A DNA stretch of 64,000 nucleotides from contig NZ_OZ242342.1 of NCBI RefSeq assembly GCF_965208555.1, forward strand, positions 1,736,001 through 1,800,000, given 5' to 3'. Below the pieces are notes generated by a model. That model saw nothing but the letters and a program-made list of their open reading frames with translations. It did no database searches and was not told the DNA's origin. This stretch comes from Poriferisodalis sp965208555 (lineage in GTDB: Bacteria; Actinomycetota; Acidimicrobiia; Acidimicrobiales; Poriferisodalaceae). Below are positions 43,817 through 53,319 of the stretch, one piece after another (position 1 is the first letter of the stretch; the number at the start of each line of letters is the position of its first letter). The position numbers and the translations under genes are program-made.

Positions 43817-44815
43817 ATGACCAGCCCCCGGCTGCCCACCAGGGACGCCAAGGGATACGAGCCGGACCTGCCCATCTCGGTGTCCACGATTTTGGACTGG
43901 CCGCCGCGGCCCCTGCAGACCCTGCGGCACATCTCGCTGATGATGCTCCCCCAGGGACTGCTGTGGGTGGCGATGTCCGCGGTGGTGTGGAACTTCTTCA
44001 CGCCGTCCATGGAGCGCATGGCCAGCCTGCGCCCCAGGTGGGTCCTGGAGATCTATCTGCGCAACGTGGTGCTGTTCACGCTGGTCGCGGGGACGCTGCA
44101 CGTGGCGCTGTACGTCCGGCGGGTTCAGCAGCAGCGCTACAAGTACAACCGCCAGTGGCTCAGCACCACCAACCGGGCGTTCCTGTGGAACCACCAGACC
44201 CGCGACAACATCTTCTGGTGCCTGGTCAGCGGCTGCGCGGTGTGGTCTGCGTACGAGGCGCTGACGATGTGGTTCTACGCCAACGACTGGATCCCGTCGG
44301 TGGAGTGGGGCACGTGGTGGCCCTACATCTGCGCGCTCACGGTGATCGCGTCGCTGTGGTCAGTCGTGCACTTCTACTGCATCCACCGGGTGCTGCACAT
44401 GCGCTGGGTGTACGACCACGTGCACTACCTGCATCACCGCAACGTGAACACCGGGCCGTGGAGCGGGCTGTCGATGCACCCGGTCGAGCACATGATGTAC
44501 CTGAGCATGATCGTGCTGTGGTGGGTGGTGCCCGCTCACCCGTTCATCCTGATCCTCACCCTGCTGTCCAACGCCGTGGCCACCTCGTTCTCCCACTCGG
44601 GGTTCGAGCGCTTCGAGATCGGCAAGCGGGAGGGTCCCACCATGGCCGGTGCCGACTACTTCCACCACCTGCATCATCGCTACTTCGAGTGCAACTACGG
44701 CAACCGGCCGGTGCCGCTCGACAAGCTGTTCGGCACCTTCCACGACGGCACGCCCGAGGCCCACGCCCGGATGCGCGAGCGGGCGAAGCGAAGGCGCGGC
44801 ATCACTGCTGCCTGA
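43817..44815 (+). CDS. Membrane fatty acid hydroxylase/sterol desaturase-family di-iron enzyme
   Basis: The 332-residue protein has about four membrane helices and the eight-histidine pattern of the family: HRVLH, HYLHH, HPVEH and HHLHHRYFE. These ligate two irons for O2-dependent hydroxylation or desaturation of lipids. ATG 43817 is used; a GTG immediately before it is also possible. It sits between tRNA-Ser and tadA, with no redox partner next to it. The lipid substrate is unknown. Confidence 0.9.
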   Translation: MTSPRLPTRDAKGYEPDLPISVSTILDWPPRPLQTLRHISLMMLPQGLLWVAMSAVVWNFFTPSMERMASLRPRWVLEIYLRNVVLFTLVAGTLHVALYVRRVQQQRYKYNRQWLSTTNRAFLWNHQTRDNIFWCLVSGCAVWSAYEALTMWFYANDWIPSVEWGTWWPYICALTVIASLWSVVHFYCIHRVLHMRWVYDHVHYLHHRNVNTGPWSGLSMHPVEHMMYLSMIVLWWVVPAHPFILILTLLSNAVATSFSHSGFERFEIGKREGPTMAGADYFHHLHHRYFECNYGNRPVPLDKLFGTFHDGTPEAHARMRERAKRRRGITAA

Positions 44816-44844
44816 CGTGACGCACTAGCGGCCACACTGCGGGT

Positions 44845-45291
44845 GTGACAGACGAAGCGGCCATCGAGTTGGCGTTGGAACAGGCCCGGCAGGCGGCAGC
44901 CGCGGGCGAGGTGCCGGTCGGCGCTGTGGTGATCGTCGACGGCGAGGTGATCGCTGCGCGCCACAACGAGCGCGAGGCCACCAACGATCCCACCGCGCAC
45001 GCCGAGGTGCTGGCCCTGCGCGATGCCGCCGCGGCCATAGGCGACTGGCGGCTCAGCGGCGCAACCCTGGCGACGACGCTCGAACCGTGCCCCATGTGCG
45101 CCGGGGCGGTGCTCGCGGCCCGGGTGCCCCGGGTGGTGTTCGGGGCCTACGACCCCAAGGCAGGCGCCACGGCGACGCTCTACAACCTGCTCGTGGACCC
45201 GCGCTTCAACCACAATTCCGAAGTCGTGGGCGGTGTGCGCGAGGAGGAGTGCGGCGAGCTGCTCAGCGATTTCTTCGGCAGCTACCGCTGA
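44845..45291 (+). CDS. tadA: tRNA-specific adenosine deaminase
   Basis: TadA converts A34 to inosine in tRNA-Arg(ACG). The 148-residue protein has the catalytic H52-A53-E54 and zinc ligands C82 and C85 (EPCPMCAGA), plus the conserved segment GVREEECGELL. The start is GTG. The gene lies between two tRNA-Ser genes. Confidence 0.95.
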   Translation: MTDEAAIELALEQARQAAAAGEVPVGAVVIVDGEVIAARHNEREATNDPTAHAEVLALRDAAAAIGDWRLSGATLATTLEPCPMCAGAVLAARVPRVVFGAYDPKAGATATLYNLLVDPRFNHNSEVVGGVREEECGELLSDFFGSYR

Positions 45292-45336
45292 GTGGTTGCT
45301 GGCTGTCACGCGGCGCTTGCCAGCGCCAGCAGGTGG

Positions 45337-45423
45337 CGGAAGGTGTGGGATTCGAACCCACGGTGACCCGAAGGCCACAACGGTTTTCGAGACCGCCCCA
45401 TTCGTCCGCTCTGGCAACCTTCC
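45337..45423 (-). tRNA. tRNA-Ser (anticodon CGA)
   Basis: Read on the minus strand, the 87-nt class II tRNA has acceptor arms GGAAGGT/ACCTTCC and discriminator G. The anticodon stem GCGGT/ACCGT with loop CTCGAAA gives CGA, and there is a long variable arm. Confidence 0.95.
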
Positions 45424-45530
45424 GCAGCGCACCCTATCGACGCCTGCGCGGCTGACCGCCCGGCCCGCAGCCGGTGCAGCGAGCGATAATTCGGCCGCGT
45501 CGGGGGTGAATTCGTGACAGCCTCGGGGCC

Positions 45531-46940
45531 GTGAGCAGCGCTGTCGAGGGCATCGGCGCGGTGGTCGGAGACACTGCCGGCCAGCCCGATGGCACGTGGT
45601 CGGTTTCTGGTCTGGCTGCGGCCGTGGGCGAGACGATCCAGCGGGCCTTCCCCAGCGAAGTGTGGGTGCGCGGCGAGATCATCGGGTATTCAGCGGCGGC
45701 GAGCGGCCACGTCTACTTCAACCTCATCGAACCGGGTGCGGGCAACGACCGTCGCGGCGCACGCATGCGGGTGGCCTTGTTCAAGGGACGCCAGCGTGGG
45801 GTGAACCGGGACTTGGCCGCAGCGGGCGGGTTGACGCTCGACGACGGCATCGAGGTGCGAATCCGGGCCGAGGTGGAGTACTACGCCGGCAGCGGACAGG
45901 TCCAGCTGATCATGAGCGGCGTCGACCCGCACTTCACTCTCGGCGTGCTGGCGGCTGACCGTGAACGCACGCTGGCCGAGCTGACCAAATCGGGGCTGCT
46001 GCGCCGCAATGCCGCCGTGCCGCTGGCCCTGGTGCCGCTGCGCGTCGGCCTCGTCACGGCTGCAGGCAGCGCCGCCCACGCCGACTTCGTCCATGAGCTG
46101 GAGACGAGCGGCTACGCGTTCGAGGTGCTGCTGTGCGACGCCCGGGTGCAGGGCGTCACGGCCGAAGCCGATGTAGTCGCAGCGCTGCGGACTCTCGGCG
46201 GTGCCGACGTCGACGTGGTCGCCGTGGTGCGCGGCGGGGGCGACCGCACTGATCTGCTGGCGTTCGACCTCGCCGGCGTGGCCAAGGCCATCGCGCTGTG
46301 CCCGCTGCCGGTGTTCTGCGGCATCGGCCACGAGACCGACACCTCGGTGGCCGATCAGGTGGCACACACGGCTGCCAAGACACCCACCGCGTGTGCGGGT
46401 GCGCTCGTCGCCCATGTGGCCGCGTTCGACGAACGCCTGGTCGGAGCTCGCCGCACGCTGGGGCTGCTGGCCGAGCGCCGCCTGGTTCGCCCGCGTGCGC
46501 GGCTCGGCGAGATCCGGCTGCGGCTGGGTCATCACGCGCAGCGCCACTGCCGCGCTGCGACCGGCAAACTCGCCGGTGCGCGTCAAGCGCTGCAGCGCAG
46601 CCGTGCCTATGCCCAGCGCGGCATGGCATCGCTCCGCTCCCAGCGACCCCGGCTGCAGCGAGCCTCGACGCGACGTCTCGACGCCGCGAAGGCTCGGCTG
46701 CGTTCCGCGTCGGCCTTGGTGTCGGCGGTCGCGCCGGAGCGAACCCTGGCTCGGGGATTCTCGATCACGCGCTCAGCCGACGGGAGCATCGTGCGCGAGC
46801 TGCCTGCCTCCGGCGACACGATCTCCACACAGACCCAGCACGCAGTGTTCGCCAGCGTTGTCGACCACGACAGGTCGGCCAACCCGCAGCCAGGCGAACC
46901 CGATGACGATCCGGCTACCGGAAGGACCACTGATGACTGA
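45531..46940 (+). CDS. xseA: Exodeoxyribonuclease VII large subunit
   Basis: XseA, with XseB, degrades single-stranded DNA in both directions. The 469-residue protein has an N-terminal OB-fold (VWVRGEIIGY, GHVYFNLIE), the catalytic core RVGLVTAAGSAAHADFVHEL, VVRGGGDRTDL and GIGHETDTSVADQVAHTAAKTPTA, and a long Arg/Ala coiled region. The start is GTG. It overlaps xseB by 8 nt. Confidence 0.95.
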   Translation: MSSAVEGIGAVVGDTAGQPDGTWSVSGLAAAVGETIQRAFPSEVWVRGEIIGYSAAASGHVYFNLIEPGAGNDRRGARMRVALFKGRQRGVNRDLAAAGGLTLDDGIEVRIRAEVEYYAGSGQVQLIMSGVDPHFTLGVLAADRERTLAELTKSGLLRRNAAVPLALVPLRVGLVTAAGSAAHADFVHELETSGYAFEVLLCDARVQGVTAEADVVAALRTLGGADVDVVAVVRGGGDRTDLLAFDLAGVAKAIALCPLPVFCGIGHETDTSVADQVAHTAAKTPTACAGALVAHVAAFDERLVGARRTLGLLAERRLVRPRARLGEIRLRLGHHAQRHCRAATGKLAGARQALQRSRAYAQRGMASLRSQRPRLQRASTRRLDAAKARLRSASALVSAVAPERTLARGFSITRSADGSIVRELPASGDTISTQTQHAVFASVVDHDRSANPQPGEPDDDPATGRTTDD

Positions 46941-47190
46941 AGAAGCCGACAGCGGCGCTGACAGAGGCGCAACAGCATTCGGCGGCTACGCCGAGTCGAT
47001 GGCCGAGCTCGAGGCAATCTTGGCCAGCCTCGAGAGCGATGACGTCGACATCGATGCGCTGGCTTCGCAGGTCGAACGCGCCTCGCACCTCATCGCGCAC
47101 TGCGAAGGGCGGCTGCACGCCACTGAACTGTCCCTGCAGACGATTCTGGCCCAGCATGATCCGCCGACGACCGCGGAGGAAGACTCCTGA
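46933..47190 (+). CDS. xseB: Exodeoxyribonuclease VII small subunit
   Basis: The 85-residue protein has the XseB pattern: a helix hairpin from ESMAELEAILASLES, acidic turn, LASQVERASHLIAHCEGRL, and a polar tail. The ATG overlaps the end of xseA, as usual for this operon. Confidence 0.92.
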   Translation: MTEEADSGADRGATAFGGYAESMAELEAILASLESDDVDIDALASQVERASHLIAHCEGRLHATELSLQTILAQHDPPTTAEEDS

Positions 47191-47211
47191 ACGGCAGCCG
47201 TGCGGGCATGT

Positions 47212-47249
47212 GTGGACCGAGGGAGTTGGTGGGCGCTCCCCCGGTCCAC
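47212..47249 (+). terminator. Strong hairpin after xseAB
   Basis: Stems of 8 bp (GTGGACCG/CGGTCCAC) and 5 bp (GGGAG/CTCCC) are separated by one mismatch, around a 10-nt loop, 21 nt after the xseB stop. There is no T-run. The remaining ~100 nt before the next gene show nothing clear. Confidence 0.4.
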
Positions 47250-47355
47250 CTGCGCGTCACGGGCCGGTGGAAAACCCGGAGCGCACGCTCACGCTGCCGC
47301 GGAATCTGCCCACTGTGAGTGACCGCGGCCGCTCGTCGAAACCAACGAGGAACCT

Positions 47356-49440
47356 ATGAGTTCGCCACCGCCCTGTCAAGAAGCATCCGGTCATCCTGAC
47401 GCCGCCCAAAAGCCCAGCAACTCCGGGATTTTTCCGCATGGCGCGTGGCCGTCGCCGCTGCAGGCAGCCGACGTCGCCGCTGGCGCGGTGCGGCGGATCG
47501 AGCCGCGGGTAGCCAGCGGGTGGGCCTACTGGGCCGAAGAGCGTCCCGATGACCGTGGGCGGGGCGCGATAGTCCGGGTGCAGCTCGACGAAGCCGGCGC
47601 TCAACCCTCCGACATCGCCCATACAGCGGAGGCGGACATTCGCACTGCGGTGCACGAATACGGCGGCGGCGCGTGGCTGCCGTTCGAAGCGCCAGATGGA
47701 AACCACTTCGTGCTGGCCAGCTGCATGAGCGACCATCGGGTCCGGCTGTTCGACGCGACCGGGCACACGGCACCGCGTGCGGTGACCCCGGAGCCGGACA
47801 CGCCGAGGGGCCTGCGGTACGCCGACCCTGCGCTGGTGCCGGTGCCACACGGCAACTCCGGCGACAGCGCCTTCGGCCCGGTCAGCGTGTGGGTGCGCGA
47901 AGCCCACGACGACACAGGGCACGATCCTCGCAACGAGCTGGTCGCGGTCCGCCTGGACGGCACCGTCACCGTGGTGGCGGCCGGTGCCGACTTCTATTCC
48001 TCGCCACGGCCCTCACCCGACGGATCGACGCTGGCGTATCTCTGCTGGGATCACCCGAACATGCCGTGGGATCACACCCGCCTGCATCTCGTCGATCTCC
48101 GTGACGGCGAGCCGGTGCCGGGCAGCGACCGAGTGCTCTGCGACGGTCCTGCACTGACCCAGCCAGCCTGGAGCCCTGACGGCGTCCTGCACATCGTCAC
48201 CGACATCGACGGCTGGTGGTCGATCCACCGCGTCGATGCCGAGACCGGTGCAACCGAACCGGTGCTCGACGACGCCGCGGCCGGCGAAGCACCCCGCTGC
48301 GAGTTCGGCGTGCCCGCATGGGTCTTCGCCCAGGCCACCTACGGCTGGGACGGCAGCGGCACGCTGTGGTGCACCTGGATGTCAGACGGCGTCGGGCACC
48401 TCGGAACCATCCGCGACGGACGCCTGGAGGAGATTCCGAGCGAGTTCACCGACTTCGGCCGGCTTGCGGTCACGTCCGGGGGCTCGGTCGTCACCGTGGC
48501 CGCGGGCTGGACACGCCGGGCTGCCGTGGTGGAGATCGCGTCCGACGGCACACACCGCGAGCTCAGCGCCAGCGAGCCCTCGGCGCTGGAGGCAGGCGAC
48601 GTCTCGGTGCCCCAGGCGTTCACCTTCGACAGCGACGCCGGGCGCCACGCCCACGCGTTCTTCTTCCCGCCCGCCAACTCGACCGTGACCTCACCGCCCG
48701 CCGAGCTGCCGCCGCTGATGGTGCTCAGCCACGGCGGGCCCACCGGCTCAGCCCGCAGCTCGCTCGACCTGGGCATCCAGTACTGGACCAGCCGCGGCGT
48801 CGCCGTGGTGGACGTCAACTACGGCGGCAGCACCGGCTACGGCACTGCCTTCCGCAACCTGCTGCGCGGCCAGTGGGGCGTCGTCGACACGCAGGACTGC
48901 ATCGCCGCAGCCCTCCATCTGGCTCAGGACGGTGTCGCCGATCCCGAGCGCCTAGTCATCAAAGGCGGCTCGGCGGGCGGCTACACCACCCTGTGCGCAC
49001 TGACCGGCAGCGACGTGTTCGCCGCCGGCATCTCCCGATATGGCGTGGCCGACCTGGAGGCCCTCGCTCGCGACACCCACAAGTTCGAAGCCCGCTATCT
49101 CGACGGGCTCATCGGTCCTTGGCCCGAGCGGGCCGACCTGTACCGGGAGCGGTCGCCCATCTGGCGAACCGACCAGCTGCGAACCCCGATGATCGTGCTG
49201 CAAGGCACCGAGGACCGGGTGGTGCCCCAGAGCCAGTCCGAACAGGTGGTGGCTGCCCTGGCAGACGCAGGCGTGCCGCACGCCTACCTGCTGTTCGAGG
49301 GCGAGGGGCACGGCTTCCGCCGAGGGCCCAACATCGTGGCGGCACTCGAAGCCGAGCTGTCGTTCCTCGGCCAGGTCTTGGGCTTCGAGCCCGCAGGCGA
49401 CATCGCCCGCGTCGAAGTGCGTGAAGGGCACGGCCGCTAA
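47356..49440 (+). CDS. S9-family prolyl oligopeptidase-like peptidase
   Basis: The 694-residue protein has an N-terminal beta-propeller (about 40-420) and a C-terminal alpha/beta-hydrolase with S539 (GGSAGGYTT), D620 (GTEDRVVP) and H652 (GEGHGF) as the catalytic triad. It resembles cytoplasmic dipeptidyl aminopeptidase/acylaminoacyl-peptidase enzymes, and no signal peptide is visible. GAGGAA lies 6 nt before the ATG. SURF1 follows after 18 nt. Confidence 0.92.
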   Translation: MSSPPPCQEASGHPDAAQKPSNSGIFPHGAWPSPLQAADVAAGAVRRIEPRVASGWAYWAEERPDDRGRGAIVRVQLDEAGAQPSDIAHTAEADIRTAVHEYGGGAWLPFEAPDGNHFVLASCMSDHRVRLFDATGHTAPRAVTPEPDTPRGLRYADPALVPVPHGNSGDSAFGPVSVWVREAHDDTGHDPRNELVAVRLDGTVTVVAAGADFYSSPRPSPDGSTLAYLCWDHPNMPWDHTRLHLVDLRDGEPVPGSDRVLCDGPALTQPAWSPDGVLHIVTDIDGWWSIHRVDAETGATEPVLDDAAAGEAPRCEFGVPAWVFAQATYGWDGSGTLWCTWMSDGVGHLGTIRDGRLEEIPSEFTDFGRLAVTSGGSVVTVAAGWTRRAAVVEIASDGTHRELSASEPSALEAGDVSVPQAFTFDSDAGRHAHAFFFPPANSTVTSPPAELPPLMVLSHGGPTGSARSSLDLGIQYWTSRGVAVVDVNYGGSTGYGTAFRNLLRGQWGVVDTQDCIAAALHLAQDGVADPERLVIKGGSAGGYTTLCALTGSDVFAAGISRYGVADLEALARDTHKFEARYLDGLIGPWPERADLYRERSPIWRTDQLRTPMIVLQGTEDRVVPQSQSEQVVAALADAGVPHAYLLFEGEGHGFRRGPNIVAALEAELSFLGQVLGFEPAGDIARVEVREGHGR

Positions 49441-49446
49441 CGCCAA

Positions 49447-49452
49447 TAGGTT
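49447..49452 (+). promoter_or_regulatory. Leaderless-type -10 box for the SURF1 gene
   Basis: TAGGTT ends 6 nt before the GTG at 49459. Confidence 0.35.
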
Positions 49453-49458
49453 CGTGCC

Positions 49459-50268
49459 GTGTACAGCTTCGCCCGGAAGCCGATCTGGCTAGCCGGACAC
49501 GCGCTCGCCGGCAGCCTGCTGGTGATCTTCGTGGTCGCCGGCTACTGGCAGCTCAGCCGCCACAACGAAGTGCGCGACCGCAACGCAGCGGTCGCTGAAC
49601 GCCAAGACATGCAGGCCGTCGAAGTCGACCGCTTCTTCGAGGCTGTGACCGATACCGAGCGCATCGACCAGCTTGAGTACCGGTCGGTGACGCTGCCGGT
49701 GGAGCGCTTCGACTGGCACGACAGCGTGCTGATCCGCAACCGCAGCTTCAACGGCCTCGCCGGGTGTCACCTTGCCGTGCCGGCCGCCGTGACCTCCGCC
49801 GGCAGCGCCGAACCGCGGGGCGTACTGATCGTCGCGGGATGGCTTCACCAAGCGGCGTGCGAACAGGAACCCGACGGACTCGGACGCGACCTGCGACCTG
49901 AACTCGACAGCGAGCGCCAGATCGGGGGCCGCATCCGCCGGAGCCAGGAACGCGGCCTGCTCGGACCATCCGACCCGGCCCAAGGACGGCTGGATTCGCT
50001 GGCTCGCACAGACGTCACCCGCATTGACCAGCAGACGACGCTCGATCTCGTGCCCGTCTACGTCGAGCTGACGAGCACCGCAACACTCGGCGCGACCAGT
50101 GAGACCGCAACGCTGCGGCTACTGCCGCCGCCCGAGCTCGACGCCGGGCCGCACCTGGGCTACACGTTCCAGTGGTTCAGCTTCGCCGCCGTCGCCATCG
50201 TCGGCTACACGCTCGTGCTCCGCCACCAAGCCCGCAAAGGCGAATCCGAACAGATCGCCGACGACTAG
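49459..50268 (+). CDS. SURF1-family cytochrome oxidase assembly protein
   Basis: The 269-residue protein has two membrane helices (about 10-27 and 238-258) enclosing an outer domain, the SURF1 topology. The N-terminal GYWQLSRHNEVRDRN and the C-terminal HLGYTFQWFSFAAVAIVGY are family hallmarks. SURF1 helps insert heme a into cytochrome c oxidase subunit I, implying an aa3 oxidase. The gene shares a CTAG stop with the convergent lyase gene. Confidence 0.9.
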   Translation: MYSFARKPIWLAGHALAGSLLVIFVVAGYWQLSRHNEVRDRNAAVAERQDMQAVEVDRFFEAVTDTERIDQLEYRSVTLPVERFDWHDSVLIRNRSFNGLAGCHLAVPAAVTSAGSAEPRGVLIVAGWLHQAACEQEPDGLGRDLRPELDSERQIGGRIRRSQERGLLGPSDPAQGRLDSLARTDVTRIDQQTTLDLVPVYVELTSTATLGATSETATLRLLPPPELDAGPHLGYTFQWFSFAAVAIVGYTLVLRHQARKGESEQIADD

Positions 50269-51419
50269 CGGCCGATGGCTTTGGCCATGCGAGCCGTGGC
50301 CTCGTCGAGCATGGCCGGCGAGGTGGCGAAGTTGAGGCGCACGTGGCCCGCACCCTCGGGCCCGAAGTCCAGCCCCGAGTTCAGGTACACGCGACCCCGC
50401 CCCAAGAACACCGAGGCAGGATCGTCGCCAAGATCCAGCTCCCGGCAGTCCATCCACGCCAGGTAGGTGGCATCAGGCGGCCGGTAGCGAACCTCGGGCA
50501 ATCGCTCCGCGAGCAGCTCCGCCAGCAGGCGGCGGTTGCTGTCCAAGCCGGCCACCAGTTCGTCCAGCCAGTCCAGCGCCTCGGTCCAGCCGGCGATGGT
50601 GGCAACCTGCCCGAGGATCCCGATGCCGCCGATCAGCCGCTTGGGGATCTTGCGGACGATCGGGCCATAGCGCGACGACGCCGAGTGCAGAAAGGCCATG
50701 CGGAGACCCGCCATATTGAACGACTTCGTGGCAGCAGTGACGGTGACGGTCCGCTCAGACGCCAACTCGCTGACCGACGCCACCGGAACATGCCGTCGAG
50801 GCGCATACACCAAGTCGCAGTGGATCTCATCGGAGATCACCACCAGGTCGTGACGCTCGGCAATGTCGATTACTGCGGCAATGCCGTCGGCGTCGAGCAC
50901 CATGCCGCACGGGTTGTGCGGCTGGCACAGGATCACCGCCGTCACATCCGGCGCCGAGGCCACCGATTCGAAGTGGTCCAGATCCAGCCGCCAGCCGTCA
51001 TCGTCACGGATGAGCGGATTGGGCACCACCCGGCGCCCATGTCCCTCCACGCTGGAGAAGAACGGCGGGTAGGCGGGCGTCTGGAAGATGATGCCGTCGC
51101 CGGGTTCGGTGCAGTAGGTGATGGCCAGCTCCAAGCCCTGGATCACGTCATGGACCCGCACGACATCGAGCGGGTCGACCTGCCAGCCGAACGCCTCGCT
51201 CATGCGCTTGGCGAAGACGCGCAGCACGGGGATCGGCTGGTCGTAGAAGTCGTAGCCCAGGCCGCCGGAATCGATGCGCTCGCGCACCGCATCGAGCACG
51301 ACGGCGGGCAGCTCCACGTCCATGTCTGCGACCCAGGCCGCCAGCACGTCCGGGCCTTCCCGTCCCCATTTGATGCCGGGGCGATTCCGAACCCGTTCGG
51401 CGTCCAGATCGAATATCAC
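50265..51419 (-). CDS. PatB/MalY-type PLP-dependent C-S lyase/aminotransferase
   Basis: The 384-residue fold-type I PLP enzyme has the N-terminal ADMD (AAWVADMDVELP), CQPHNPCGMVL, ISDEIHCDLVY and the PLP lysine in TKSFNMAGLR. This subgroup comprises cystathionine beta-lyases such as PatB and the regulator-like MalY. It probably cleaves cystathionine or cysteine conjugates; aminotransferase activity cannot be excluded. The start is GTG. Confidence 0.9.
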   Translation of the reverse strand: MIFDLDAERVRNRPGIKWGREGPDVLAAWVADMDVELPAVVLDAVRERIDSGGLGYDFYDQPIPVLRVFAKRMSEAFGWQVDPLDVVRVHDVIQGLELAITYCTEPGDGIIFQTPAYPPFFSSVEGHGRRVVPNPLIRDDDGWRLDLDHFESVASAPDVTAVILCQPHNPCGMVLDADGIAAVIDIAERHDLVVISDEIHCDLVYAPRRHVPVASVSELASERTVTVTAATKSFNMAGLRMAFLHSASSRYGPIVRKIPKRLIGGIGILGQVATIAGWTEALDWLDELVAGLDSNRRLLAELLAERLPEVRYRPPDATYLAWMDCRELDLGDDPASVFLGRGRVYLNSGLDFGPEGAGHVRLNFATSPAMLDEATARMAKAIGR

Positions 51420-51451
51420 GGCGTGACCCTACGCGCCCAGCCGCCGAGTTC

Positions 51452-52192
51452 TCAGTACAGGCCGATCATGCGGCCGGCGAGGCCGAGGACTGCGACGGCC
51501 AGGACAGGGCGGATCAGCCGCTCGCCGCCGCGCACCGCCCAGCGCGCACCGAGCCAACCGCCCACGGCGAAACCCGCCGCGACGATCACGGCGAAACCCC
51601 AGTGCACCTGGTCGTTCAGCACGAACGCCGGCACCGCCACGATGGTCATCGCAGCGATCACCACAACCTTGACCGCGTTCGCATTCACCAGATCCAGGCC
51701 CGCGTGCGAGAGCGCCGCGACCAACATGAGACCGACACCGGCCTGGAAGGCCCCGCCGTAGAGACCGATGCAGAAGAACACCGCGACGGTCAGCACCCGC
51801 GGCCAGATGATCTCCTCACCGCGAGTCTTCGGCGGCCAGAGGCTCAGGATCAGCAGCGGCACCATCAAGATCCCGAAGATGCGCTCGAACGCGGTGTCGC
51901 TGAGCAGTCTCGCAACGGCGTTGGCGCCGATCACCGAGCCGATCAGCGCCGGAACCAGCACAGGCACCGAGCGCCGCAAGCCCGACACGCCCTCGGACCG
52001 GTAGCCAGCCACCGAGGCCAGGTTCTGCGTCACGACGCCGATCCGATTCGTGCCGTTGGCCACCAGCCCGCCGAGGTCGCCCACCACCGTGAGCAGGCTG
52101 ACGGTCAGCAGCGAACCGCCGCCGGCCATGGCATTCACCACGCCCGCGACCACGCCCGCGGCCGCGACGAGCGCAATCTGTGCGATGTCCAT
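51452..52192 (-). CDS. TauE/SafE (TSUP) family permease
   Basis: The 246-residue integral membrane protein has about seven to eight helices, with the N-terminal repeat motif GVVAGVVNAMAGGGSLLTV and the second repeat GLYGGAFQAGVG typical of TSUP proteins. These export sulfite, sulfoacetate or other organosulfur anions. Substrate here is unknown; the neighbouring C-S lyase makes a sulfur compound plausible. It lies 10 nt downstream of aroC. Confidence 0.88.
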   Translation of the reverse strand: MDIAQIALVAAAGVVAGVVNAMAGGGSLLTVSLLTVVGDLGGLVANGTNRIGVVTQNLASVAGYRSEGVSGLRRSVPVLVPALIGSVIGANAVARLLSDTAFERIFGILMVPLLILSLWPPKTRGEEIIWPRVLTVAVFFCIGLYGGAFQAGVGLMLVAALSHAGLDLVNANAVKVVVIAAMTIVAVPAFVLNDQVHWGFAVIVAAGFAVGGWLGARWAVRGGERLIRPVLAVAVLGLAGRMIGLY

Positions 52193-52202
52193 CGGCTGCC
52201 CG

Positions 52203-53318
52203 TCAGCCGGATGGCTGCGGCGGCGAAGGAGTGTCTGAGAGCTGGGTTGTCTGCTGTCGCAGGAGATGGTCGGCCAGCACGAGGCAGACCATCGCCTCGA
52301 CCATCGGCACCGCCCGGGGAAGCACGCACGGATCATGACGGCCCCGAGCCGCCAGCACGGTCGCTTCGTTGGCGTCCGTGACCGTCTTCTGCTCGCTCGC
52401 GATAGTGGCCGTGGGCTTGAAGGCCACTCGCAGCACGATGTCGGCGCCGTTGCTGATGCCGCCCTGGATGCCGCCGCTGCGGTTGGTCACCGTGACGGGT
52501 CGACCGTCGGGACCTGGTGCGAACTCGTCGTTGTGCGTGCGACCGGTCATCAGCGTTCCGGCGAAGCCGCTGCCGATCTCCATGCCCTTGGCTGCCGGCA
52601 GTGACATCACCGCTCCGGCCAGCTCGGCGTCGAGCTTGTCGAAAACCGGTTCGCCCAAGCCCGGCGGCACGCCGCGCGCCACGCAGGCCACGACACCGCC
52701 CAGCGAGTTGCCGTCATGGCGGGCAGCGTCGATGGCCTCGGTGATGCGAGCTGCGGCCGCCGGATCGGGACAGCGCGTCGGGTCGGTCTCGACGTCGTTG
52801 CGGGTCACTGCCGCTGGATCGACATCAGCGGTGATGTCGCTGACCGAGCTGACCCAGCCCAGCACCTCCACCCCGGCCACTGCCAGGATCTTGCGGGCCA
52901 CCGCCCCCGCCGCGACCCGCCCGACCGTCTCACGAGCCGATGCACGGCCGCCCCCCTGCCAATTCCGGATGCCGTACTTGGCCTCGGTGGTGTAGTCGGC
53001 GTGGCTCGGCCGGTACGTGGTGGCCATCTCGGAATACGCGCCGGGTCGAGCGTCGGTGTTGGCCACGGTCATGCCGATCGGCGTGCCGAGCGTGAGGCCC
53101 TCGAAGACGCCCGAATGGATCGTCACCCGGTCGGCCTCCTGGCGCTGGGTGACGATGCGGCTCTGGCCCGGCCGGCGGCGATCGAGATCGACCTGCACAT
53201 CGGCTTCGCTCAGCTCGATGCGCGCTGGGCAGCCGTCGATAATCACCCCCAGCGCTCCGCCATGCGATTCGCCGAACGTGGTGACCGCGAAGCGCTCCCC
53301 GAACGTGCTGCCGCCCAT
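52203..53318 (-). CDS. aroC: Chorismate synthase
   Basis: AroC removes phosphate from EPSP to give chorismate using reduced flavin. The 371-residue protein has the signatures GESHGGALGVIIDG, RRRPGQSRI, the segment YGIRNWQGGGRASARET and GGIQGGISNG. Its product feeds aromatic amino acids and the menaquinone genes at 21-29 kb. It lies one base after the PAC2 gene stop, so the two are cotranscribed. Confidence 0.96.
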   Translation of the reverse strand: MGGSTFGERFAVTTFGESHGGALGVIIDGCPARIELSEADVQVDLDRRRPGQSRIVTQRQEADRVTIHSGVFEGLTLGTPIGMTVANTDARPGAYSEMATTYRPSHADYTTEAKYGIRNWQGGGRASARETVGRVAAGAVARKILAVAGVEVLGWVSSVSDITADVDPAAVTRNDVETDPTRCPDPAAAARITEAIDAARHDGNSLGGVVACVARGVPPGLGEPVFDKLDAELAGAVMSLPAAKGMEIGSGFAGTLMTGRTHNDEFAPGPDGRPVTVTNRSGGIQGGISNGADIVLRVAFKPTATIASEQKTVTDANEATVLAARGRHDPCVLPRAVPMVEAMVCLVLADHLLRQQTTQLSDTPSPPQPSG

Positions 53319-53319
53319 G